A DNA stretch of 64,000 nt from positions 248,001-312,000 of the forward strand of contig NZ_QJRI01000181.1 of NCBI RefSeq assembly GCF_003254565.1, written 5' to 3'. Origin of the DNA: Flavobacterium nitrogenifigens (GTDB lineage: Bacteria; Bacteroidota; Bacteroidia; Flavobacteriales; Flavobacteriaceae). Position 1 is the first letter of the stretch; the number at the start of each line of letters is the position of its first letter. A program made the translations under genes and the position numbers. Shown in pieces: positions 8,045 to 17,492 of this stretch. The notes under the pieces were generated by a model, which was not told where the DNA came from, searched no databases, and saw only the letters and a list, made by a program, of their open reading frames with translations.

Positions 8045-10807
8045 ATGAAAAAACACTTCATCATCTATTTATTTTTTTTACTGCCAAATTTTCTCTTTTC
8101 GCAAGAAAAAAATGTCTCTATTAAATATTCAAATGTAACACGAAAGAAAGCTATTGAAATAGTCGAAAAAAACACTTCTTTTCATTTCTATTTTGAGGAT
8201 CAGTGGCTATCTAATGATGAACTGATTTCTGGAGAATTCAGCAATACATCTATTTCAGTAGTTTTAGATGCTATTTTGAACAACACAACTATAAATTACA
8301 TTATCGACAACAACAATATTATCCTAAGTAATGGACTTTTAATCTCAAACATTATAACTGAAAAATATTTTGAAACTACCGATGATAAAGGCGCTAATAA
8401 GACTGCCAATTTGCAAATCGTTCCAATTTATAATAGACAGTATCTGAATGATTCCAAGAAAGATACAGACTCTATTATTTCCCTAGGAAAACAGTCTTTG
8501 ATAAACACCTCTCAAACCTATACCCTTTCTGGCTATATAAAAGACAGAATTTCAGGAAAGCCAGAATACAATATCACCATCAAAGTAAAAGACAAAGACA
8601 TAAGCACTACAACTGATGCAAATGGTTATTATAGCTTTAGAGTTCCTGCAGGTATCAATATAATAGAGACACAATCATTAAATCATCAATCAAAGACCAA
8701 AAAGATTGTGCTTTACAGCAACGGAAAGGTTGATTTTAATTTGGACGAAAATGTAAATGCACTTAAAGAAGTTGTCATCGAAAATAAAAGAACCAAAAAC
8801 ACAGCTTCGGCAGTGGCAGGTCTTACAAGTATTAATGTCGAAAATATCAAAAATGTACCTTTAATTCTGGGTGAAAGAGATATTTTTAAAGTTGCGACAA
8901 CACTTCCGGGGATAAAAACCGCAGGAGAAGGTTCTGCAGGTTTTAATGTACGCGGAGGAAAAGATGATCAAAACTTATTTTTACTTGACAATGCTTCTCT
9001 TTACAATCCATCTCACTTTTTGGGTTTCTTTTCTTCTGTAAATCCATTTACAACCAAAACAGCCGATATCTATAAAGGAAGTATTCCTGCTGAGTTTGGA
9101 GGACGTCTTTCTTCTGTTTTTGATATTAAATCTAAAAACGGAAATACCGAAAAAGTTTCCGGCGAAGCGGGAATTGGCCCTGTAATGAGTAATGTTACAC
9201 TTGAAATCCCAATAGTAAAAGGAAAATCAAGCTTGGTATTTGGCGGTAGAGCAAGTTATTCTGACTGGATTCTAAAAACTATTAAAGAGCCTGAATTAGA
9301 CAATAGTCAAGCTTCTTTTTATGATTTGCTCTTAAAATACAATCATCAGATCTCAAAAAAAGATGATTTGGAAACCTCCTTATATTATAGTCATGACAAA
9401 TACAGTATTAACTCAGATTCTATTTACAAATACAGCAACTTATTAGCAACAGTAAAATGGGATCATGATTTCAATGCAAAAAACAAATCTTCGCTAATTA
9501 TTACTAATAGCCAATATAAATTTAACATCGATTATGACTCTCAACCTGAAAAATCATTTGATTACGGCTATAAAATCAATGAGACTCAGTTTGTTTTTAA
9601 AATGAAATACGCTCTTAATGAGAAGCATTTACTCAATTATGGCATTAGCAGTAAATTATATAATGTTGAGCCTGGCTTCCTCAAACCAACAGGCAGCAAC
9701 TCCGTAATTAAAGATCTCACACTTGAAAAAGAAAAAGCTTTAGAATCTGCTTTATTTTTTACCGAAAATTATAAAGTCAACGATAAGTTTTTAATTAACT
9801 TAGGTTTGCGCTATTCTTTCTATTCTGCACTTGGCCCTTCTACCCAAAACATTTACCAAGATGGCCAGCCTAAATCTGATAGAACTGTTGTTGACACCAA
9901 AACTTACTCTAATAATGAGTCTATAAAAACTTATGGTGGCTTTGAACCAAGGGTATCTGCTCGTTATTTTATACTTTCGGATTTATCTATAAAAGCAAGT
10001 TTTGACAGAACATACCAATATATGCATTTACTGTCTACAAACACCACGCAGTCTCCAATGGATGTCTGGAAACTTTCAGATTTAAATACTGAGCCACAAT
10101 CTTCTAATCAATTTTCGTTAGGACTTTTCAAAAATATAATTGAAAAATCGTTAGAACTAAGCGTCGAAGGTTACTATAAGCGTTCAAAAAACATTCTAGA
10201 CTATAAGGTCGGTGCCGAATTGTTTTTGAACGAAAACATAGAAACTGAACTTCTTCAAGGAGAAGGAAAAGCCTATGGAGTTGAATTTTTGATCAAGAAA
10301 GAAAAAGGAAGTTTTAACGGATGGCTGAGTTATACTTATTCTCGGGCATTAATAAAACTCGACAGCAGATTTGACACTGAAAAAATAAACAATGGCCAAT
10401 ATTTTCCAACTAATTATGACAAACCACATGATTTTAGCGCTATTCTAAATTATAAATTCACGAAAAGATATAGTTTGTCAACCAATTTTGTTTACCAAAC
10501 TGGTAGACCTGTCACTTTTCCAATTGGATCATATGACTTAACAGGAGAGCAATTTACTTTGTATAGCAATCGCAACCAATATAGAATCCCAGACTATTAT
10601 AGATTAGATATTGGTCTTAATTTTGAAGGAAATCACAAAATAAAAAAACTCGCTCATAGCTTTTGGAACCTTTCCGTTTATAATGTTCTTGGGCGAAATA
10701 ATCCTTACAATGTTTATTTTGTTACTGAAGACAAAAAGATCAAGGCTTATAAAACCTCTATTTTTTCTGTTCCAATTCCGACAATAACTTACAATATTAA
10801 GTTTTAA
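8045..10807 (+). CDS. STN-domain TonB-dependent receptor, cassette 1
   Basis: 920 residues. In order: signal peptide (about 1-20), an STN (secretin/TonB short N-terminal) domain about 21-95 with FHFYFEDQWLSNDELISGEF, a carboxypeptidase-like regulatory domain about 158-235 (YTLSGYIKDRISGKPEYN), a plug from about 240 with PGIKTAGEGSAGFNVRGGKD and IYKGSIPAEFGGRLSSVFD, then a beta-barrel ending in a terminal Phe. STN domains normally contact a FecR-type anti-sigma factor, but no fecR gene is present. It is closely paralogous to the receptor at 14705, most so in plug and barrel. Ligand unknown. Confidence 0.9.
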   Translation: MKKHFIIYLFFLLPNFLFSQEKNVSIKYSNVTRKKAIEIVEKNTSFHFYFEDQWLSNDELISGEFSNTSISVVLDAILNNTTINYIIDNNNIILSNGLLISNIITEKYFETTDDKGANKTANLQIVPIYNRQYLNDSKKDTDSIISLGKQSLINTSQTYTLSGYIKDRISGKPEYNITIKVKDKDISTTTDANGYYSFRVPAGINIIETQSLNHQSKTKKIVLYSNGKVDFNLDENVNALKEVVIENKRTKNTASAVAGLTSINVENIKNVPLILGERDIFKVATTLPGIKTAGEGSAGFNVRGGKDDQNLFLLDNASLYNPSHFLGFFSSVNPFTTKTADIYKGSIPAEFGGRLSSVFDIKSKNGNTEKVSGEAGIGPVMSNVTLEIPIVKGKSSLVFGGRASYSDWILKTIKEPELDNSQASFYDLLLKYNHQISKKDDLETSLYYSHDKYSINSDSIYKYSNLLATVKWDHDFNAKNKSSLIITNSQYKFNIDYDSQPEKSFDYGYKINETQFVFKMKYALNEKHLLNYGISSKLYNVEPGFLKPTGSNSVIKDLTLEKEKALESALFFTENYKVNDKFLINLGLRYSFYSALGPSTQNIYQDGQPKSDRTVVDTKTYSNNESIKTYGGFEPRVSARYFILSDLSIKASFDRTYQYMHLLSTNTTQSPMDVWKLSDLNTEPQSSNQFSLGLFKNIIEKSLELSVEGYYKRSKNILDYKVGAELFLNENIETELLQGEGKAYGVEFLIKKEKGSFNGWLSYTYSRALIKLDSRFDTEKINNGQYFPTNYDKPHDFSAILNYKFTKRYSLSTNFVYQTGRPVTFPIGSYDLTGEQFTLYSNRNQYRIPDYYRLDIGLNFEGNHKIKKLAHSFWNLSVYNVLGRNNPYNVYFVTEDKKIKAYKTSIFSVPIPTITYNIKF

Positions 10808-10819
10808 TTCATTTATCTC

Positions 10820-12004
10820 ATGCATATGAATTTATCAATAATCAAAAAAACATCATTGGCCATTTTTGCATTTGCCTTCTTATCCAGTTGCACAGAACAA
10901 TATGTCTATCAAAATCAAGATTTTGAAGACGCAATGACTGTTGAGGCTACATTAACCAACGAATTAAAATATCAGGAAATAAACATTTCACGAACAAGAC
11001 TAGTTAATGATACAATAAAAAAACCCGAATCTGGAGCTAACGTTACTGTTGTTGATAGCGATGGAAACGTATTTAATTTTGACGAAAAAGATGGAAAATA
11101 TATTTCTGTAAATGAATTTAAAGCAGAACCAAATAAAAACTATCAATTAAAAATTACAACAAAATCTGGAAAATCGTATGTCTCTTCTACAGAAATTTTG
11201 CCTACAGAAAATAATATTAATCTAGAAACTGCAATAGAAGAAAAAGATGGTACTCGAGGGGTTCAAGTAAACGTTAAAAGTTTTGACCCAACCAATACTT
11301 CCAAATATTATCGATATGAATATGAAGAGACATACAAAATAATAACTCCTTATAATATTCAAACACGTTTAAAATTAGTCCAAAAAAGCGACTACTCCTA
11401 TAGCTTCGAAAAAGTTCCTGCCGAGCCAAATACTCAAATTTGCTACACAACCAAAAACTCTACAGGAATAAGACAAACCAGTACGGTCAATTTAACCGAA
11501 GATCGTGTAAAATATCCTGTCCGCTTCATAAAAGACACAGATTATATGCTAACTAATCGTTATAGCATAATGGTTTCTCAATACACACAAAGTCAGTCTG
11601 CTTATGATTATTATTATAAATCAAAAAAAATGATTGATTCTGGAGAATTATTGTCTCCAAATCAGCCAGGATATGTTGTCGGAAACATTAAATCAACCAC
11701 AGATTTACATGAAAAAGTTGTGGGCTATTTTGAAGTTGCATCCGTTTCTAGAAAAAGAATCTTTTTTAACTTCAATGATTTTTTCCCTTCAGAAAAGCCC
11801 GTTAAATATTTTCAAACTTGCGATGCCAGACCATTTGGTTTTGATGAAATTAAGCAACAAAATTATCTCTTACTTAGCACACATGTTTATATAGGAGATG
11901 GCCCTGGAGGAATTATTCCCACCAGTTTCATAATGGTTGAAAAAAAATGTGGCGATTGCACAACATTTTCGTCTAACGTAATACCTTCATTTTGGGAAAA
12001 TTAA
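10820..12004 (+). CDS. DUF4249 family lipoprotein, cassette 1
   Basis: 394 residues with a lipobox (AFLSSC, Cys at about 24) and the DUF4249 pattern: SGANVTVVDSDGNVFNFDEK, FDPTNTSKYYRYEYEETYKI and a C-terminal CGDCTTFSSNV motif. DUF4249 lipoproteins commonly follow TonB receptors in Bacteroidota, so it is probably a surface or outer-membrane accessory in uptake. It starts 13 bases after the receptor stop and overlaps the next gene by 13 bases. Confidence 0.85.
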   Translation: MHMNLSIIKKTSLAIFAFAFLSSCTEQYVYQNQDFEDAMTVEATLTNELKYQEINISRTRLVNDTIKKPESGANVTVVDSDGNVFNFDEKDGKYISVNEFKAEPNKNYQLKITTKSGKSYVSSTEILPTENNINLETAIEEKDGTRGVQVNVKSFDPTNTSKYYRYEYEETYKIITPYNIQTRLKLVQKSDYSYSFEKVPAEPNTQICYTTKNSTGIRQTSTVNLTEDRVKYPVRFIKDTDYMLTNRYSIMVSQYTQSQSAYDYYYKSKKMIDSGELLSPNQPGYVVGNIKSTTDLHEKVVGYFEVASVSRKRIFFNFNDFFPSEKPVKYFQTCDARPFGFDEIKQQNYLLLSTHVYIGDGPGGIIPTSFIMVEKKCGDCTTFSSNVIPSFWEN

Positions 12005-13668
12005 ACATCAAATTGGCTTTTCTACTCTTATTAGTAAATTTTACTTTTAAAAGCAGTGCTCAAAACAATACTATTTTGAGTACAGAATCATTATTAGTTA
12101 AAACAAATACTTCAGTAATTCTAACCGGCGAAACCTTATATTTTCAGTTATACTGTTTAAATAAGACGAATGTATTTTCTGACATTAGTGAAATTGCATA
12201 TGTAGAGATAATTAATGATAAGAAAGAAAGTGTTTTCAAGAATAAAACTAGCCTGAAAAACGGGATCGGATCTGGTGATTATTTTATTCCAACAATATTA
12301 AAAACCGGAAACTATAAACTTATTGCTTATACAAGCTGGATGCTAAACAATAGTCAAAATAACTTTTTTGAAAAAGATTTTACTATTATCAATCCGTTTC
12401 AAGAACACATCAATATGATTATTGATAGCACTTCTAGCGAAGTTAACGTTTCTAAAAATGAAACTGGATACACTCTTTTATTTCTTGATAAAGAAAAATA
12501 TTCTAAACGAGAAAAAGTTTCTCTTGTAATACCAAAAACATTAGATCGAGGAAATTACTTTCTAAATATTAGAAAAATAGGTCTTTTACCTACAGACACA
12601 AATAGTGAGACTAGTAATACTGCTATAAATTTAATCCAAGAAATAAAAATTCTACCAGAAACAAGGGGCGAAATTATAACCGGGTATATAACTGCAAAAG
12701 TTGCAAATTCTAATTTAGATTCTAAAGTAGTTACATTATCTATTCCAGGAAAAAATTTCATTTTCAAAACAACTAAAACAGATAGCAACGGAAAATTCCT
12801 TTTTTTAATAGATAAACAAACTAGTACATCAGACTGTTATGTTCAGTTATCAGAACTTGACAAAGAAAATTACGCTATTGTACTAGATAAAACACCAAGT
12901 CCAGATTTATCAAATTTAGTTTTCACTAAAACCACCTCTATTTCAGCTAAACATTTAAAAGAGATTCAAGAGCGTTCCCTAGCAACTCAGGTAGAAAACG
13001 TTTATTTTTCGCAGAAAAAAGACAGCCTTATTGAAACCACTAATCCTGATTTCTTTTTTCAACCTACCGAAAAAAAATACAATCTTGATGATTTCCAAAG
13101 ATTTAGAACGTTCAAAGAAACAATAATAGAAATTGTTATCGAACTTAATTTTAAAGATTATAATCAAGTGCCTTCATTATATTTGAGAGATTCCAGATAT
13201 AATATTATACAATCTCCCGAACCATGTCTAGTTTTGGTTGACGGGCTGCAGATTCAGGACATAAATGCATTATTAAATTACAACACTTATCAAATTGAAA
13301 GTATTAGCGTTGTAGATAGACCTTATTGTTATGGCCCTAAAATATTTAATGGAATTGTTAGCATCGTTACAAAAAACAAAGATTTTGCAACAATTTATAC
13401 TGATAAAAATGTCTTAAAAACATCGATTTTAAGACCGGAACCTGCAAAAGTATATTTTGAACCAAAATATGAAACATCAAGTAACCTTACCCGAATTCCT
13501 GACTATAGACATCAATTACTTTGGAAACCTAACATAGTTTTTAAAAATAACGACATGACAATCCCTTTTTACACATCTGATATTTCTGGAGATTATCAGA
13601 TCAGTTTAGAAGGAATTACCGAAACTGGAAAGTATGTTCACCTTTATAAAACATTCAAAACTGAATAA
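11992..13668 (+). CDS. Exported MG2-like protein with plug-like C-terminal region, cassette 1
   Basis: 558 residues starting at a TTG that overlaps the DUF4249 stop; no in-frame ATG occurs before the domains, and the TTG gives a good signal peptide ending SSAQ. The N-terminal part (TGETLYFQLYCLN, then SGDYFIPTILKTGNYKLIAY) resembles the MG2-type macroglobulin domain. Near residues 415-460 the sequence LVLVDGLQIQDINALL...YGPKIFNGIVSIVTK resembles the end of a TonB-receptor plug (VDG..., YGxxxxxGxxxIxTK), but no barrel follows. Paralogue of the gene at 18741. Role unknown; context suggests a partner of the receptor. Confidence 0.7.
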   Translation: MGKLNIKLAFLLLLVNFTFKSSAQNNTILSTESLLVKTNTSVILTGETLYFQLYCLNKTNVFSDISEIAYVEIINDKKESVFKNKTSLKNGIGSGDYFIPTILKTGNYKLIAYTSWMLNNSQNNFFEKDFTIINPFQEHINMIIDSTSSEVNVSKNETGYTLLFLDKEKYSKREKVSLVIPKTLDRGNYFLNIRKIGLLPTDTNSETSNTAINLIQEIKILPETRGEIITGYITAKVANSNLDSKVVTLSIPGKNFIFKTTKTDSNGKFLFLIDKQTSTSDCYVQLSELDKENYAIVLDKTPSPDLSNLVFTKTTSISAKHLKEIQERSLATQVENVYFSQKKDSLIETTNPDFFFQPTEKKYNLDDFQRFRTFKETIIEIVIELNFKDYNQVPSLYLRDSRYNIIQSPEPCLVLVDGLQIQDINALLNYNTYQIESISVVDRPYCYGPKIFNGIVSIVTKNKDFATIYTDKNVLKTSILRPEPAKVYFEPKYETSSNLTRIPDYRHQLLWKPNIVFKNNDMTIPFYTSDISGDYQISLEGITETGKYVHLYKTFKTE

Positions 13669-13704
13669 GCTTTAAGATCTTATTGTGCTAAAGATTTATT
13701 ATAG

Positions 13705-13740
13705 AACCCCCAATTCTTTATTGAATTAGGGGGCTTTCAA
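13705..13740 (+). terminator. Terminator after cassette 1
   Basis: CCCCCAATTC (13707-13716) pairs with GAATTAGGGGG with one mismatch around TTTATT. T's are few after it. It marks the boundary between the two cassettes. Confidence 0.6.
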
Positions 13741-13916
13741 TTTAAAGAAACATTATTTTTTCAGATTTAATGATTAAAAATAAAAAATAAGCAGAAATGA
13801 TATTTAAGTCAAATTTTAGACCAAAAAAATATACTATAAATATAATTTAAAATAAATTCCATAGAATTTTTATTACATTTTAACAATATAACGTGATTTT
13901 TATAACATTTTTTTAA

Positions 13917-13924
13917 TACTTTTG
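13917..13924 (+). promoter_or_regulatory. -7 element of cassette 2 promoter
   Basis: TACTTTTG matches TAnnTTTG perfectly. It overlaps a TTG at 13922 that could be misread as a start codon; the TTG at 13961 lies about 30 bases beyond the expected transcription start and fits better. Confidence 0.6.
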
Positions 13925-13960
13925 AAAATCATCAATCCAAAAACAAAAATTACGTTTCCT

Positions 13961-14704
13961 TTGAAAAATTATAAAAAAAAAGCCATTTATCTTTCGATAT
14001 TTGCAAGTCTATTAAACATATCATACACACACTCCCAATCCGCTGAAAAATCCTCACTATACGATTACTTCGATGAAGCGGTTGGAAAAGACAACCTAAA
14101 CATCAATAATGGAATCATTCATAGCGAGTCTTTCCGCCCGTTAGAAGGCAAAAACAGATATTACATTGATGAGTTCAACCTTGGAGATATAAGTTTCGAA
14201 GGTCAGATTTATTCAAATGTTAATCTTAAATACGATATTCTTCTTGATCAAGTCATTTACAAACAAAATGGTTCCTCAGAGAATGCACCTATAAACCTAA
14301 TTACCGATAAGGTTGATTATTTCTTTATTAAAAACAAAAAAATTGTCAACCTAAAAGAAGAATCTGTAAAATTTCCTTCCATTATAAAAGGCATTTATGA
14401 GGAGACATACATTGGAGACAATGTCTCTCTCTACATCAAGCATACCAAAGAAAAAGTAAAGTCTTTTCAGGCAGATATTATCTACTATAATTTCATTTAT
14501 AAAATAGGTTATATCCTAAAATATAACAATTATTTCTACAAGGTAGAAACAGAAAAAGATTTCAAGAAAATTTTTCCAAATTTTAAGAAAGAAATAAATA
14601 GTATTTATAATACTGACAAAAAATTAGAACGCTCCAACAAGCCCCAATTCATGGAAAATCTAACGAAACAAATCAATGGTCTTTTAAAAAAAAGTTCTAA
14701 TTAA
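13961..14704 (+). CDS. Small exported protein, first gene of TonB cassette 2
   Basis: 247 residues from the TTG at 13961 (KNYKKKAIYLSIFASLLN, a basic n-region and hydrophobic core ending THSQ). Another in-frame TTG at 13922 lies inside the promoter -7 element. Paralogue of the gene at 7312, with the same NLNINNG, KYDI, DYFFI and SLYIKHTK blocks, but overall much more diverged than the receptors next to them. Its stop abuts the receptor ATG directly (14704/14705), implying translational coupling. Function unknown; probably a periplasmic partner of the receptor. Confidence 0.65.
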   Translation: MKNYKKKAIYLSIFASLLNISYTHSQSAEKSSLYDYFDEAVGKDNLNINNGIIHSESFRPLEGKNRYYIDEFNLGDISFEGQIYSNVNLKYDILLDQVIYKQNGSSENAPINLITDKVDYFFIKNKKIVNLKEESVKFPSIIKGIYEETYIGDNVSLYIKHTKEKVKSFQADIIYYNFIYKIGYILKYNNYFYKVETEKDFKKIFPNFKKEINSIYNTDKKLERSNKPQFMENLTKQINGLLKKSSN

Positions 14705-17488
14705 ATGAAAAAAATTACTCTTATTCTATTTCTAATTGCCTTTCAACAAATTATATATTCTCAAGTAATCAGTGACAAAATATCTGTTGATTTTAAAAAT
14801 GCTAATATAAAAACTGCTATTCAAGACATTGAAAAAGTGTCTTATTATAAATTTTATTTTGATGAAAAATGGTTTGATAACGACAGTACATCTATAACCA
14901 AACAATATAAAGAAGTTAAAATTGGTGAAGTTCTTGAAGACGTTTTTCAAAATACAAGCTTTAATTTTTATATTTCTGAAAACAAAGTTATAGTAACCAA
15001 TAACAGTGTTATATACAGCCAACTAGCTGATGACTATTTTGGAATTCCGCTTGAAAGAGATGAAAACGGACAAATAACTCCGATATTTTATCAGCAATAC
15101 GACTCGATAAAAAAGACAAACTCCCGAAATCCTAATAAAAACATTCGAGATCTTGTTCTTATTGGTAAAGAAGTAAAAAATCAAAAAAAGAAATCTACTT
15201 ATACACTATCTGGATTTATAAAGGGCGGAAAAAACAATTCTGGCCTTGCTAATATCGTAGTAAAAATACCAAACTCTGAGTTTTCTGCTGTAACAGACAA
15301 AAAAGGATTCTACAGCTTGCAAGTTCCAGGAGGATTAAATGTCGTGGAAACCGAAAGTTTCTCCTATAATAAGGTTACTAAAAATATAATGGTTTATAAC
15401 GATGGCTCATTAAATCTTTCTTTAACTGACAATATAAACCAACTAGACGAAGTACTTATTAAAACCAATAAAAGTAAAAGCGCAAAATCTGCCATAACAG
15501 GAGTAACAACAATTGATTCTGAAGGAATTAAAAACGTTCCTTTGGTTCTTGGCGAGAGAGATATCCTTAAAGTTGCTTTAACCATGCCTGGAATAAAAAC
15601 AGCTGGAGAAGGTTCTGCAGGATTTAATGTTAGAGGTGGTAAAGAAGATCAAAATCTATTCTTATTAGACCATGCTACTTTATACAATCCCTCACATTTC
15701 TTTGGCTTTTTTACAGCGCTAAATCCTTATACAACTAAAAAAGTTGACATTTACAAAGGAAGTATTCCTGCTGAATTTGGAGGAAGATTGTCATCTGTTT
15801 TTGATATTTCATCAAAAAGTGGCAATGTCAACGAATTTCAAGGTGAGGGAGGTATTGGACCTGTGACCAGCAATTTAATGGTTTCAACTCCAATTGTAAA
15901 AGGGAAATCAAGCCTAGTTGCGGGAGGAAGAGCAACTTATTCTGATTATATTTTAAAAAGTCTTGACGATGAAAATTTAAAAAACAGTCAAGCTTCATTT
16001 TACGATTTAATTCTAAAATACAACCATAAAATAAATGCGAGTAACGATATTGAATCTACCTTATATTACAGTCATGATAAATTTAGCGTCTCTTCAGATT
16101 CTTTATACAAGTACAGCAACAGACTGGCAACTTTAAAATGGAATCATACTTTTAATGAAAAAAATAAAGGTTCTCTGATTGTTACTAATAGTGAATATAA
16201 ATTCAATATTGATTATGAGTCTGAAGGAGTAAACAATTTTGATTTTGGCTATAAAATCAACGAAACTCAGGCAATGATCAAAATGAATTATTTGTACAAC
16301 GAAAAGCACAAATTTAGTTATGGTATTTCGACAAAATTATATTCTGTTGATCCAGGATATTTAAATCCGAAAAATCCTGAAACTACTTTGGTTCCTGTTG
16401 ATGTTGAAACAGAAAAAGGCTTAGAATCTGCCGCATATATTGGTGATAATTTCAAAATAAGCGATAAATTTCTTCTTGATTTCGGTTTACGCTATTCCAC
16501 TTTTGCTGCCTTAGGAAAATCTACTCAGAGAATTTACGAAGAAAATCAACCTATAAGCGATGCTACTGTAATTGACACCAAAACTTATGGCAACAATGAA
16601 GTGATCAAAAGATATGGTGGACTTGAACCGAGAGTTGCTGCGAGATATTTTATTACAGATGATTTTTCTGTAAGAGCAAGTTACGACAAAACGTATCAAT
16701 ATATTCATTTACTATCTAACAATACCACACAATCGCCGACTGACATTTGGAAACTTTCAGATTTGAATGTTAAACCAGAAAGCGCTCAGCAGGTTTCTTT
16801 AGGTCTTTACAAAAACCTGAAAGGAGGCGACATAGAATTTAGCGTGGAAGGATACTATAAAAGATCTAAAAACATCTTGGATTACAAAGTTGGAGCTGAA
16901 TTATTATTGAATGAAAATATAGAAACTGAACTTTTACAAGGAGAAGGAAAAGCTTATGGCGTAGAATTTTTAGTTAAAAAACAAGTTGGAAAATTAAATG
17001 GGTGGTTAGGATATACATATTCAAGATCTTTAATAAAATTGGATAGCCAGTTTAATGAAGAAAAAGTAAACAACGGAAAATACTTTCCTTCAAACTTTGA
17101 TAAACCACACGATTTCAGTGCCGTTTTAAACTATAAAATTACTAAGCGCTATAGTTTTTCAAGTAATTTTACATATCAAACCGGAAGACCAATTACATAT
17201 CCTATTGGAAGATACGATTACGGCAACGCACAATATACTGTTTACAGTGATCGTAACAAATTTAGAATCCCAGATTATCTCAGACTTGACATCGGTCTTA
17301 ACATTGAAGGAAATCATAAAATTAAAAAGTTAGCTCATAGTTTTTGGAATATTTCAGTGTATAATGTTTTAGGAAGAAACAATCCTTACTCGGTATTTTT
17401 TGTTACCGACAAAGGACAAATTAAAGCATACAAAACATCTATTTTTTCTATTCCAATTCCAAGTATTACCTATAATTTCAAGTTTTAA
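14705..17488 (+). CDS. STN-domain TonB-dependent receptor, cassette 2
   Basis: 927 residues with the same domain order as the receptor at 8045: signal peptide to about 20, STN domain (YYKFYFDEKWFDNDSTS), regulatory domain starting YTLSGFIKGG near 165, plug with PGIKTAGEGSAGFNVRGGKE and IYKGSIPAEFGGRLSSVFD, and a beta-barrel ending in Phe. By eye the plug and barrel are strongly alike in the two copies, while the STN part and the linker after it differ greatly. Immediately follows its small partner gene and lies 4 bases before the DUF4249 start. Confidence 0.9.
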   Translation: MKKITLILFLIAFQQIIYSQVISDKISVDFKNANIKTAIQDIEKVSYYKFYFDEKWFDNDSTSITKQYKEVKIGEVLEDVFQNTSFNFYISENKVIVTNNSVIYSQLADDYFGIPLERDENGQITPIFYQQYDSIKKTNSRNPNKNIRDLVLIGKEVKNQKKKSTYTLSGFIKGGKNNSGLANIVVKIPNSEFSAVTDKKGFYSLQVPGGLNVVETESFSYNKVTKNIMVYNDGSLNLSLTDNINQLDEVLIKTNKSKSAKSAITGVTTIDSEGIKNVPLVLGERDILKVALTMPGIKTAGEGSAGFNVRGGKEDQNLFLLDHATLYNPSHFFGFFTALNPYTTKKVDIYKGSIPAEFGGRLSSVFDISSKSGNVNEFQGEGGIGPVTSNLMVSTPIVKGKSSLVAGGRATYSDYILKSLDDENLKNSQASFYDLILKYNHKINASNDIESTLYYSHDKFSVSSDSLYKYSNRLATLKWNHTFNEKNKGSLIVTNSEYKFNIDYESEGVNNFDFGYKINETQAMIKMNYLYNEKHKFSYGISTKLYSVDPGYLNPKNPETTLVPVDVETEKGLESAAYIGDNFKISDKFLLDFGLRYSTFAALGKSTQRIYEENQPISDATVIDTKTYGNNEVIKRYGGLEPRVAARYFITDDFSVRASYDKTYQYIHLLSNNTTQSPTDIWKLSDLNVKPESAQQVSLGLYKNLKGGDIEFSVEGYYKRSKNILDYKVGAELLLNENIETELLQGEGKAYGVEFLVKKQVGKLNGWLGYTYSRSLIKLDSQFNEEKVNNGKYFPSNFDKPHDFSAVLNYKITKRYSFSSNFTYQTGRPITYPIGRYDYGNAQYTVYSDRNKFRIPDYLRLDIGLNIEGNHKIKKLAHSFWNISVYNVLGRNNPYSVFFVTDKGQIKAYKTSIFSIPIPSITYNFKF

Positions 17489-17492
17489 AATC

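Noticed and set aside
13922..13960. Earlier TTG start for the first gene of cassette 2
   Set aside because: The TTG is part of the -7 element TACTTTTG; the TTG at 13961 gives a proper signal peptide and matches the paralogue.
17400..17492. Longer start of the second DUF4249 gene
   Set aside because: It would overlap the receptor by 89 bases; the ATG at 17493 gives a clean lipoprotein signal.
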